A DNA stretch of 64,000 nt from NCBI RefSeq assembly GCF_003073045.1, contig NC_037596.1, positions 15,193,012 to 15,257,011 on the forward strand, written 5' to 3'. Of the stretch, positions 25,386-38,431 are shown in pieces (position 1 is the stretch's first letter; the number at the start of each line of letters is the position of its first letter). The translations under genes and the position numbers were made by a program. The notes beneath the pieces were generated by a model. It was given only the letters and a program-made list of their open reading frames with translations. It was not told the DNA's origin and ran no database searches. The stretch is from Pomacea canaliculata. Taxonomy: Eukaryota; Mollusca; Gastropoda; Architaenioglossa; Ampullariidae.

Positions 25386-25605
25386 CATCATCATCAATAA
25401 TCTTCTTCTTCTGCCTCTTCTTTTTATCCAGGCTCAAACTGATTTATACCACCGCAGGTTCCAAAACTTTACATTGCAACATTCATACTAGACTACTATT
25501 ATCCCTTCTTATTTCAGAGGGAGCTCATTAGCTCTAAACACAGAGAACCTGGGCGAATCCACTGAAAACAAAACGACACACACAGTCTCAGACAGCCAAC
25601 TCTAA
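20298..25605 (+). CDS. Family B gene B2: Ig-like type I membrane protein (243 aa)
   Basis: Coding exons: 20298-20379 (signal; exon starts at 20292 after TACAG), 20936-21058, 21363-21659, 23762-23872, 25066-25096 (31 nt), 25518-25605. Phases 1,1,1,1,2; total 732 nt with no internal stop. A second in-frame ATG at 20316 gives a more typical leader around FLLILLFVG. The ectodomain has TEC, LKC, ADCSW, LEC, GTYKC and KAC but lacks the FxC cysteine of B1, B3 and B4. The stalk is rich in His/Gln/Glu/Lys. The transmembrane helix begins IVGAVVGSVVVLVMM (GAVVG motif) and ends FKFWKK. The tail contains ALNTEN and ends SDSQL. The third intron carries a LINE relic, and a minisatellite begins about 9 bp after the stop. 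Role inferred as a surface recognition receptor. Confidence 0.85.
21780..23290 (-). mobile_element. Degenerate LINE (non-LTR retrotransposon) reverse-transcriptase relic
   Basis: On the minus strand, read from 23290 downward, broken frames encode fragments typical of LINE reverse transcriptases: IWQTKEWPSEWLQSLLVPLP with PKKGD near 23000-23060, GGRPLRNLRFAD near 22530-22570 (catalytic FADD-type motif now FADV), an EQLVQVQAFKYLRS thumb segment near 22390, and LYRSLVVPVLLYGCDTWTL near 22220, then a C-terminal WHGGISKMALQ-like piece. Frameshifts and stops separate them, so it is dead. It lies in the exon 3-transmembrane intron of B2. The 173-residue plus-strand frame (21871-22392) is its shadow. 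Clade not assigned. Confidence 0.85.
24071..24123. repeat. (ATAATC)n simple repeat
   Basis: About nine copies of a 6-bp AATCAT unit in the intron between the transmembrane exon and microexon of B2. Confidence 0.85.
25351..25396. repeat. (ATC)n microsatellite
   Basis: About 15 ATC units with one interruption, just upstream of the last exon of B2. Confidence 0.9.
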
Positions 25606-25614
25606 CGCGGTTCC

Positions 25615-26230
25615 CAGCCAGGCGTCCTCTGCAGCAGGCGTCCTCCACAGCAGGCGCCCTCTGCAGCAGGCGTCCTCCGCAGCAGGCGTCCTCCGCAGCA
25701 GGCGTCCTCCACAGCAGGCGTCCTCCGCAGCAGGCGTCCTCCACAGCAGGCGTCCTCCGCAGCAGGCGTCCTCCACAGCAGGCGCCCTCTGCAGCAGGCG
25801 TCCTCCACAGCAGGCGTCCTCCACAGCAGGCGCCCTCTGCAGCAGGCGTCCTCCACAGCAGGCGTCCTCCACAGCAGGCGCCCTCTGCAGCAGGCGTCCT
25901 ACACAGCAGGCGCCCTCTGCAGCAGGCGTCCTCCACAGCAGGCGCCCTCTGCAGCAGGCGTCCTCCGCAGCAGGCGTCCTCCACAGCAGGCGCCCTCTGC
26001 AGCAGGCGTCCTCCACAGCAGGCGTCCTCCACAGCAGTCGCCCTCTGCAGCAGGCGTCCTCCACAGCAGGCGTCCTCCGCAGCAGGCGTCCTCCACAGCA
26101 GGCGTCCTCTGCAGCAGGCGTCCTCTGCAGCAGGCGTCCTCCGCAGCAGGCGTCCTCCACAGCAGGCGTCCTTCACAGCAGGCGCCCTCTGCAGCAGGCG
26201 TCCTCCTTAGCAGGCGTCCTCTGCAGCAGG
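25615..26230. repeat. 16-bp minisatellite (about 38 copies) in the 3' UTR of B2
   Basis: Tandem 16-bp units with consensus GCAGCAGGCGTCCTCC and regular variants (CGCCCTCT, CCTCCA). It begins about 9 bp after the B2 stop codon (25603-25605) and has near-perfect units, so it is young or homogenised. Because 16 is not a multiple of 3 and the units lack stops, all three minus-strand frames stay open and encode the same 16-residue Cys/Arg/Leu-rich periodic peptide; I regard these frames as by-products. The array is very GC-rich in an AT-rich setting. Confidence 0.92.
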
Positions 26231-27999
26231 ACATGAAAAAGACAAGCCATTACTTCAATCAGAAAATAATAAAAATGTAGCCTGACAAAAAGATGCCTCT
26301 CACAAAGAATATCCTTACACCTTGAATATTTCTTCAGAACTGAGCGATAGAGAAGCTGGGAGGGATTTGTTCGTGAAAATGACTACAGCAATGAGAGAAT
26401 TTTAATGTCCATATCCGTTGTCATCGTTAAATGCCATCAAGTGTCCATTGTTCGTCATGAATGACAGCCCCTGTCTAGATAACTAGCCAATAGGATAAAT
26501 GTATTCTAGGGATAATTCCAGTTATATGAAACATACCAGAAAATTATGCACATCAGACTTACATAAATTATATAAAATACTGTGTTTAAGAAAAAAATTC
26601 TTTTAAAAGGTAAATACCAGCAAGTAAAAAAGTTATTTCATCTAATCTGTTAGAGAAATGTGTTTAGTGTAACATAGTTTATAAACTGTGACCGAGATTA
26701 GAAGCAGCTGCCAGTAATTATTTTGAGTAGTCGCAGTTTTAAGTGAGAAGTCAGGTCTACATCGTAGTTAATAGACATACATTAGTGCACATTCCTCTTA
26801 GAGGAAAACTTTCCCAAACTTTTTTCGTCCAGAGTACAGCATAGTTCAAATGTTATTTCTGTGTAATCTTATACACAATTGCAGGAAAAAACAGACAGCA
26901 TGATGTTGAATAGTGTTAAGTGTCTGTTGATGTTATCTATCAAACTCTACATCAAACAGTAGAATATTGGCATTGCAGTTTAGATTGATAAATATAAATA
27001 ATTGTGACAAGTTGGAAAGCAGTTTATATGAAACACCATTTAATTTTTACTTAATATAGTAGGCATATTGTTTCTAGTCCAACAGTGCTACAAGTCCTTT
27101 TTTTACACAAATTGTGGATAAACCAGAATTGCAGACTGCATCACATAATTAAATAAATAAGACTGACATCTCTGTCCAAGTTTAATATGTCCAGAATTAT
27201 CAGACACAAATGGATTTCATTTAGCAAAACATTCTAAAGTACATTTTTACAAGAACACCACCGTTTTCATGATTATCTCCCTTTATTAAAATTCAGACAC
27301 TGACTTTCCACAAACCTCTAGGGCATGTTTCTTACTGAGTAGACTGGAAAAAAACCCCACAGTCTAACTAGACCACCTTTCGGTTCAATCGCGACTGTTA
27401 CATTATTACTTATGTTTATGGATTGTTTTTGTTGTCTTTGAGAATTTTCTAGAGATTTTTTTATTGCACTGTAATGTCTGTGCCATCTTGCCATTATTTT
27501 GGCGTATGTATCCATGTATCTTTTTTTAGCTTGCTGTCACATTCGCTTCTTCTTTTCCTGGATACACAACTCAAACTTAAAATGAAGTATTCAGACAAAT
27601 CTTTTCTTTACCTTATTTGTATATGTGACACCTGAAATGCTGCTCTGCCTGACTCCGTTGTTTTACTTATTTAGTTTTTTACAACAGTTTTAACACGGTT
27701 AGACTGTTCTGTGTTGCTAAATGTACAAGATATTGCTGACCGATTGCTTATGTTAAAGTGTATCAAGCTTGAATCTAGTAGGAAAGTGCTCTTTTGTCAC
27801 AGATGGTGACATAGGGATATCAGTCCACTTAGGGGCTGAGCATAAGTGCTGAATGACTAATCAAAATTCATTTTACTTAGATAGTATGAAGGATTAACTG
27901 ATGTATGTTTATAAGCGAATTATTTTTAACATTTTATTGTGTATTTTTGTTAGTAAATATTATTTATATAGAGGCCTATAAAAGAGGTAGAGTTCCTTT
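26231..27999. other. 3' flank of B2, centre of the inverted cluster; no gene seen
   Basis: AT-rich sequence without recognisable exons. It lies near the axis between the rightward genes (B1, B2) and the leftward genes (B3, A2, A3, B4). Confidence 0.35.
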
Positions 28000-28798
28000 G
28001 AGTAGATGTCACGCGGTGATCTGTGCCAATGCGAGATGACCTTCACTCTGATTGGAGACGTGGTTTACCCCCGTAGCGTGCCTGTGAAGCGAGAGAGTTT
28101 TTACTTGCTGTTGGTTTTGTTGGTTTCCTCGTGCCACGGATATAACCTACATAGTAAATTGTTTCTTCCCCGTCTCCAGTCGTACCAGTCTGCCGACAGT
28201 TTTTCGCACAGTGCACTAAGGAAATAGTCTGTGTGCCTGTGTTTTCTTTCTTCTCCGCTCTTTTTCATTCTTCTGTCTTTTTCTGCGCTGTTGTTTCTCC
28301 TGGTGTATTATCTTTTTCTTCGTTTTCACATATTTTGTGCTGGTATTTTATGAGAGCTTTGGCCATTTATTAAAGTTTCTGTATAAGAGGGAAAAGTGTA
28401 CAATTTTGAAATATTTTAAAATTCTTTTCTTGCCTTTGATGCTTGTTAGTCATTTTGTAAAGTAAATTGAGTACTTTGTTCTGTAACCTAACCTTTATGA
28501 CAAGATGCTCAACTTTGAACTTAACCATTATTCTCAAGTGCCTCTGGGGATCGATAAAGTTGTTCTGTATTGTACTACTGCAGACTCTGTGTGTGTGTGT
28601 GTGTTTGAGTATGTATGGGAGATCCAACCTACCATGACAATGTATCTTTAATACCAACTGTGTATAGCTATATATATAACTGTGTGTATTAAATGTCTGT
28701 ATGAGTATGTATACCTGCCCTTGTGAGCAAAAGACAAATTTCTGTCTTGGGTCTCCTCGACAGACAATAAAGTCTGATTTCATTTGATTTGATTTGAT
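28000..28798 (+). mobile_element. Probable 3' end of a retroelement with (ATTTG)n tail
   Basis: The block from about 28000 is more GC-rich than its flanks at its start, contains (TG)n at about 28588-28604, and ends with AATAAAGTCTGATTTCATTTG followed by TTTGATTTGATTTGATG. A pentanucleotide tail after an AATAAA-like motif is typical of 3' ends of LINEs and of SINEs mobilised by them. The frame at 28006-28227 shows no domain that I recognise. The 5' limit is a guess. Confidence 0.4.
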
Positions 28799-28799
28799 G

Positions 28800-30446
28800 T
28801 GTTACTTGTGTAACAACTATAGTTAACCCATGCTAACGCTAATATCTCAGCCATCATTATAATTATTGTTAAGTTTTCCTTTGTGATATTTCACTGTTTT
28901 ATATTTACTTGTATTTAGTTTCATTTATCTTTTATCTGCCTATATTTCTTCAAGCTTAGTCGTAGTAGACTACTAGTTGTCTATAGAATTTCTCCATCCT
29001 CCCCACGGGGTTAAGGAATAAAAAAATTTCAAATTCAACAAAGACCATCCTATAAAAATTATTCTTCAAAACAGGTGAAAGAAGTATCTGTAGACGGCAC
29101 ATGCTGAAATAGTGCAAACTAAATGATTTTTTGTGAAAGACATATTGCTTTTTCTAAAGTTTTTGTACCAGCGGTCAACTACACTGTGACATTCTGTGGC
29201 AGCTGGTCCTGCAGACCTACACAATTATATATATATATTAAAATTTGCACTTATATGTGAAATACAACTTACTGAAGCAAAATTAATAATTAATTTCTCA
29301 ACAGTCTTGAAAGATAGTGAATTTGTACTTAATGTTTTGTAGCTCAAACATGCTGAAGATAAAGAGAATAAATTAAAATAATAAAATGCTAATTGTTTTA
29401 TTTCATGAAGTAAAAAATGTATACATGTAAGCAATTTATTTATCATACTTACATTGACCTGTGCTATTAATGAGTGGAAAGGTAATATTTGAGCTGCCTA
29501 GCTCTGTTATGTTGTGTACCGTCTAAATCCTTTCTCTAATCCTTGACTCTACAGAGAAAAAGGAGGGTTAGGTTGAACTCTGGGGCACCTCCGCTTAGTT
29601 TATTATTAAATACAGCATAGTCCGCTACCATTGAGTTAAAGTGTGGGAGAGATACGCTGGTAAAAGAAGAGTTTGCAAAAGGACTAATGTTAAGAAAAGC
29701 AGCTGAAACTCTATTGTACACAAAAAGCAGTTTATGGTGTGCTAACTGTGTGATAAGCAACATTTATTTTTTACTTAAGGTTTATACATGCTCAGATAGT
29801 GTACTGGGATATCAAGTAGAAAGCAATATAGCTTTTGATGACAAAACCAGTGCAAAAAAATCTTTTCTCATCTACTCCAACTTGCCTAAGTAGAAAAATT
29901 TAGTCTCAAACAATTTGTTAAGAAAAAATTTCACTCACTTACAAAAAGGACTTTCTGGTCACTGTCATGTCTTATATTATGTTGGGTCCTCCAGGTAAGA
30001 CTGTTAAGTAACTATAAAAACACCATCTGGTTTTTTATTCATTATTTATATAAAGGCCAAATGATGGTTCTAGTCTTATTAAAGAATGGGTCAATTATAT
30101 GATGAGAAATATATGCCCCACAGTTGCAAGAGTTGTCACCCTTCACTCAACAGAAAAGAGAATGGTTAGACATAATATTCCTGATATTCTTATCTTTTGT
30201 GACACTGTAAAAAAGTACCTTGCCATTTGCAAGTAAACTGACTGTAATGTCGGTTATTCAAATATTTTTTTAAATTATCAAGTAGTGATATCAGTAAATA
30301 ATAAAAATAACAAGTTGGATCACGTGTTGTGTCTCTGAGTAGTGTCATTCATCTTTTACCATCTTCAGAGTTAGTGAAAACAAAGATTACCAAAGACAAA
30401 AGGTGAATACCCAGAAACAATTGCATGTATTTTTACTGTGTTGAAG
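28800..30446. other. 3' flank of B3; no gene seen
   Basis: AT-rich. A GGTTAAGGAATAAAAAAATT stretch near 29010-29040 looks like another retroelement tail. The rest should include the 3' UTR of B3 on the minus strand. No exon recognised. Confidence 0.35.
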
Positions 30447-33400
30447 TCACAATGTGTCTGAGCGCTGTTTCCGTTTCTCATTTACAATTGTCCTTGTTAT
30501 TTCTAAATTATTGTCATCTTCAAACTGTTTTCGTAATGAGGAGCTCCGCTGGCGAGAGGAAACCAAAGGAAAAGGCGGTGCTAAGTATTTTGTTTCCTCA
30601 ATTTTTCTCTTGTTTTCAGTTAATAGGAACGAACAGTATTCATCGTGTTGAGCTGTTCTGTTTCTGAAAAGACAAAAAAACAAAAAAAAAAACAAAAAAA
30701 AAAACAAAACAAAAACAAAAACAATAAAAGAGTGTAAACAAGTGAATAAGCAAAACCGAAATGCCCAGACATTTTATGTTGTTGCAAACCAACGCATTCA
30801 TCAGCATTCATTTTTCAACAAGCGCATATGCTTTTATAAGTTATAGAAGGTGTTGTTTATATTATACATTGTCGTTTATAATTGAATAAATGCTCGTTAG
30901 AATTTATTATATTGCGCGTTTTTTGCAGATCATAATAAAATAATATCCCTTTACATTATACATAAAAAGCTTTACAAATTATGTAATAAATACTTATAAC
31001 AATTATTAATCTTACCTAAGATGAAACAAGCATATAATATCATGTATAGGAAGACGGGCTGTCAAAGTAAGGCGAATTAATAAATATTATCTCTACCACC
31101 AGCATGTTTTAAACATTTTGTAAAAATGTTACTACCGAGGAATAACTTACGATTTGCGAATATTCTTATCTGAAACAAGCAAACAAAGAAGTCGTTTTCG
31201 TCATTGAATTTCAACCGAACACCTGGTTATTAGAAATAAAGTTACAAACTCGACTTTATCTCTAAAAATTAAAACAAATTCTTTCTGGTAAAGAACTGTG
31301 CATTTTAAAAATTACTTAAATTGCAAACGATCTTTAATTTCTAATAATAATTATTGATATCAAACTTCGTGAGTAAATTTTAGTTAATTTGTACTAAATG
31401 TAGAATTGCAAACAGAGTATTTTATATCACTTGTTTATAACTTTAAAATAATTTATTGTTTAGATTTACTATCTTTTACTCTAAGTAAAAAATATTTACT
31501 TTTGTTAAGAAACTTCTTGTACATAACAACGCCGACCGTGGCCAATAGAACAAGTGCAACAACTCCAAAAACAATGCCGAGAGTCTCTTCAGTACTGCTT
31601 CCTGCTCCTGAAAAAAAAATGCATCTTTTAGTATGTATTTAAAGAAATTTTTTTAAAAAACTAGACAAAAATGTAAACTGCAGTCAAATAAACACACAAT
31701 ATTATGTAAAAATGAAATAATTATATGTGTTACTTATAATTTTCAAAGGTGTATTATTAGGTGACTCAAATGTGTTTTCAGATCATGGACCACTGCTTAT
31801 ATATAGATTTTAATAAATAAGCGAGCCTAAAATGGAAACACTGGATACTCTGTGATGTTTTTGTTTCAACGGAACAAAAAGATCAGAAATATGAAGGACA
31901 TTTTTTTAATGTGTCACTCTCAAGAATGAAAAAGCACGAACGATAAAAGCATCAAAAACAATAAAATGGTATAACAGAAATGGGTATAGTCATCATATGA
32001 ACATAGAACAATCCTTACTATGCCTAAGGCACAAGCACAGATAAATTCTTAAGATATCATTAAGACCAATAATTTTGTCCATGAGGCTTTTTCCTGGTAG
32101 GATTTAACATGTTTTTGAAGGCAATCAGTTATAAAAAATGAGCATCTGACAGACCTTGGTATGCCAATAATTAGCTCATACCTTTGTCACCATGTTGTTT
32201 GAGATCGCCTTCTCTTTGATGTTCATCCTGGCTTTTTTCTTGTTGTCGTTCACTTTGGTTCTCGGAAAATTTACATGATATGGTGTTTTCAGAGCTGGAA
32301 CCTTCAGGAATACAACTATATGTTCCAGAAAATCTTAAAAATCTGGTGGGAACACTGATGTCAGCAACGTCTGAGACTGGCCACTTGCACTTGAAGCCCA
32401 CTTGTTCGATACAATGAAGCTGGTCACCTACCCATGCACAGTCTACCAGCAAATCTGTGTAATTCATGGAAACGTGATTATTTGAAATATGGTAATTTCT
32501 TCTAAAAAATGTTTGCAAAACTGACGCAAATTAACTTCAGATTCTTTTAACAATATTCACATCATACAAAAAAATCAGATGACATTAATATCACTTTATG
32601 ATGAGGTCTAACTAAAGGCCAGTAACAGTATAAAAACGCATCTGTTACTGAGTGAATAGCCAAGTAGTTACATAATATGAGTCCTCGAATAAACCATCAT
32701 TTCCATCCCCGTGAGGTGGAAATTATTTGTCTTCAATTGATCTTACCTGACATCTTTAAAAGTTAGGAATGTCAAACAGTACGAAAGCTGGCGTGGACAT
32801 CACTTTCCCAATAAACAGCTGGCTACGGGATGAGTTCGGTCTCTAAGTCTCACTTCCGGAAGACAGAAAGACTAGATGACTATGTAATTACTACTTCACG
32901 AAATGTAATTAATGTAAACAGCGAGTATTTATTGTATGAGTTTTATCGAGATGCAGAAATAAAAGGTTACCTGCTTTTCCATCGGCAGAATGAAAGTAGA
33001 CCGTGAAATCTGTCCGCGTAGTGTTCAAGTTTTTCGGGAAAATGCATCTTAAAGCCACTACTTCTGATGAAATGCACTCTGTTTTTGTGATGTTTGCTGC
33101 AACACACATAAATACATAAAATGTCTTGGGACACTGTACGGACATCTGTTCTCCTGGTACTCGGGTTTCTTTCATCTCCCTTTTCCCTCACAGGGTGAAA
33201 TCCCTCTAGTTTCCCGCCCAAATAGTCACCGAAAGCAAGGCAGTAAACAGTTAAACACAAGTTTTTATCGCAAAGATGTGTGCCTTCTCTCTAAACTTCA
33301 ACTAATCTGTATTTAACCGGGTAGTGTCTCTGCTAGAGCAAATAGGTACAAGGTCGAAGGTTATCGCGAGAAGTGCACGGTGAGTGCGGTATTTTTATTT

Positions 33401-33814
33401 TATATTTCTCATAGTTTTCCACAGAATATTAAAACAGTATCTTATGACCCGGTTCTTCCCGTTGAGCCACTTAGTTTCTATCTGTAAGATCAGTGTGAGA
33501 GCTGACATGGGGGATCCTGACATGTCACTGCAGCCTGACACCTCGTATTCTTACTTGACTGACCAGATATGCATGAATGAACAACCAACAGACTCCAAAT
33601 ACACATTCTTTGATTTGCTACTCAAGTCACAGCACAGTCTCTTTTTCTATTAGTTTGAAAGTGTGACCAGGACATTTTAGAATCTTTTCAAAACAAACCA
33701 ACAAAAAATAAAAAAAAGAGTGAAAGCAAATTAGTTTGAAGATCACATTTGTAGTCTATACTTACCTTGGACAGAACCAATAAGCAGCAGAAAGAAGCAG
33801 AGAATTTCATTCAT
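30447..33814 (-). CDS. Family B gene B3: Ig-like type I membrane protein with long tail (263 aa)
   Basis: Coding exons on the minus strand: 33814-33766 (signal MNEILCFFLLLIGSVQ; exon reaches 33863), 33096-32971, 32454-32182, 31607-31500, 31169-31151 (19-nt microexon), 30663-30447. Phases 1,1,1,1,2; total 792 nt, no internal stop. A non-coding first exon at about 34611-34564 ends in GTGAGT. The ectodomain carries all seven cysteines (TEC, LRC, VDCAW, LHC, FKC, GTYSC, ISC). The stalk is rich in Gln/Glu/Lys/Asp. The transmembrane helix is TLGIVFGVVALVLLATVGVV (GIVFG motif) followed by YKK. The tail is the longest of the four, about 78 residues, with DEYCSF, LLTEN, KYLAPPFP and Arg/Ser/Lys-rich segments. 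It has tyrosines but no canonical ITIM or ITAM. A surface signalling receptor is plausible, by inference. Confidence 0.85.
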
Positions 33815-34563
33815 TTTAATATGGTTTGTACCATGTAGTTGACTGTTCCGCACACACCGATAACTGAAAGGAAAATTAAATGTTAATCCACAATCAATGC
33901 GTATCGTTATAAACAGCAACTTAAAGGACTCGAAGCGTTGTGTGTATTTGTAAACAACCCTCGGCATAGATACATTTCAATGTATCCTTGACCTATCGTG
34001 TTGTCTGATAACGCTGCAGGTCATACACAGTCATATCATTTAGGGCCGACTGTATGTGTGCAGCGCATTTTCAGATGTTTGTTATCTTGTATTTTCCTGA
34101 TATTACCACTAAATGTTTTGAAGGCGCAAATCTTAAAATAGCACATTAATAAAACTATATTGCTATAATTTTAAGCATTTAGTAAGTTTATCGCCTTTTA
34201 TAAACTTATCAATCATTTCTGTGAAAATCATAGATTCACGAGTGTTTAAACATACATGTATTACTTTTCCTCTGTCTTTTTTATTTCTTCTCACCTCCAG
34301 TGGAGCATAGGGAAGACTTGTCCTTTTACTTGTGTATGTTTGTGTATAAAGCATACGACGTTTATTCTTATGTGATGTTTATATGTATGGTATATGTGAG
34401 GCTGCTTATATATATGTATGTGAAGGAGATTAAAAACTCTTAAGTATGGTCAAAAGTATCTCAGAATAAAAAATCCACGTTAACGGATCGGTAAGTAGAC
34501 TCAAGAGTTTCACTAATTTACATTATATTAATTCTTTTTTTAAAAAAAAACTGTAATACTCAC

Positions 34564-34611
34564 CACTTGTTGAAAGCTCTTGTTGCAGTTTTCGATATTC
34601 TCTCACACAGA
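34564..34611 (-). promoter_or_regulatory. Candidate non-coding first exon of B3
   Basis: On the minus strand the sequence TCTGTGTGAGAGAATATCG is followed by an AAGTG|GTGAGT donor at 34563. The acceptor in front of the B3 start codon (33864-33866) shows that a 5' exon must exist, and this donor is the best upstream candidate. TCTGTGTGAG recurs in the B2 candidates near 18743. The start of transcription is unknown. Confidence 0.4.
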
Positions 34612-35992
34612 ATTGTCGAAGCTAGTGTCAAAACAATCGTCTGCCCCGACGTCAAGTAGGACGAGTGGCTTATTAAATTTGACTGATGCTTGCACAACTC
34701 TCACTTTTAGAAATAATGTCCGATTTCATTTTGCTAAAATGCGTTTAGTATTTGAGAATAAGAAATGGTAACCGGTTTTTGCAAGCAACAGCCTAACACG
34801 ACAGAGGTAGCTGTGAAAAGGGCAAAATCCTCACTCACTAGGATGACTCAACTGGTTGTGCTGCGTCACATGGAACTTAAAACTAAAAATAGATTCGGGA
34901 ATGTCCGAAAGTGTGTCCATTTATATTTCGCTTCTCAGTAAAGCTCGTAAACAACTAAAACAGCACGATGCTGTAGAAACTGTGGTCTCTAACACTTCCA
35001 AGAGCTCTGGTCAAATAACTACCTTTTAAATTTATGATAAAAGAAAGAAAGTTGTTAAAAGCAGTCTACCAAAAAGATAAGTTAAACCATGAGTTTAGTT
35101 GCTACTGGCGAGTAGGAAGTAATACGTATGTCTTTATAGATATTATGTACTGCATACTTATAAATATGTAAGTCTTGCTGGCATACATGGCATATTAGCG
35201 CTTTACTCGCGCTAGCATTTAAACTAAAGATTAGCTTAGAAACTATATTTTCGATGTCCTACTGACATTCAGTAAAAGCGAAAGACATATCACACGAATA
35301 AAAACTGGGCAAAAGTATGTGATAGAAAAACAAAATAAGGGTAGACAGGCCATATTAACCTCCAAACTTCTCTATTTATTTTTATTTGTAAGTAAGAGTC
35401 ATAAAATGATAATTTATACTTAGTTAAACATATCTGAAAACTTCATATGCAAGTTGAAAGCCAAAATACCAGCTTCTCTCTTATCTTGTAAAAAGGAAAG
35501 TTTAAAAAACTTACTAATGACTGATAAAGATATACTTTTTATTCAGCAAGTTCTATAAATGCCCTCTAGTGTGGCAGTAATTTACAGATAAAAGCATTCG
35601 CTTGAACGTTTGAATGCTTACCTCTGTAAGAAGGCATAAAATCTTGTAAAATATAGAGGCGGTGTAATTAAAACAACATAAAAGTTATTTGTTCATTGCA
35701 TAACAAAATAAATCGCATACAACAATGTTATAAAGCGGACTTTGACTATCCGGTTGTTTGATCCCTACAAATTAAAAATGTAAAATTGTTCTACTAATAC
35801 CATCTGTAAAGCATAAATACATATGGCCTTTGTGAAAGAAGCATGCACTTTATGAGTTCTACATGTTACGCACTGCATTCCCTTTACAAATATTTATTAT
35901 ATGATTACCAAATATATTAACTAAAGGCTTTTATGAAAATAGAGATTATTAAATGTTGACTTACTTAAACAAATATTTTAAGAGGTACTCAC

Positions 35993-38431
<2,439 letters not shown>

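Noticed and set aside
25615-26230. CRISPR-like array
   Set aside because: The 16-bp units are directly contiguous with no spacers, and the setting is a eukaryotic gene 3' UTR.
25514-26234. Several long minus-strand frames rich in Cys, Arg and Leu (84-220 residues)
   Set aside because: They are translations of the 16-bp minisatellite; all three frames are open because the unit has no stop on that strand. No leader, domain or splice context.
30425-30667. Plus-strand frames over the last exon of B3
   Set aside because: The minus strand has the matching acceptor, phase and TEN motif of family B, so these are shadows.
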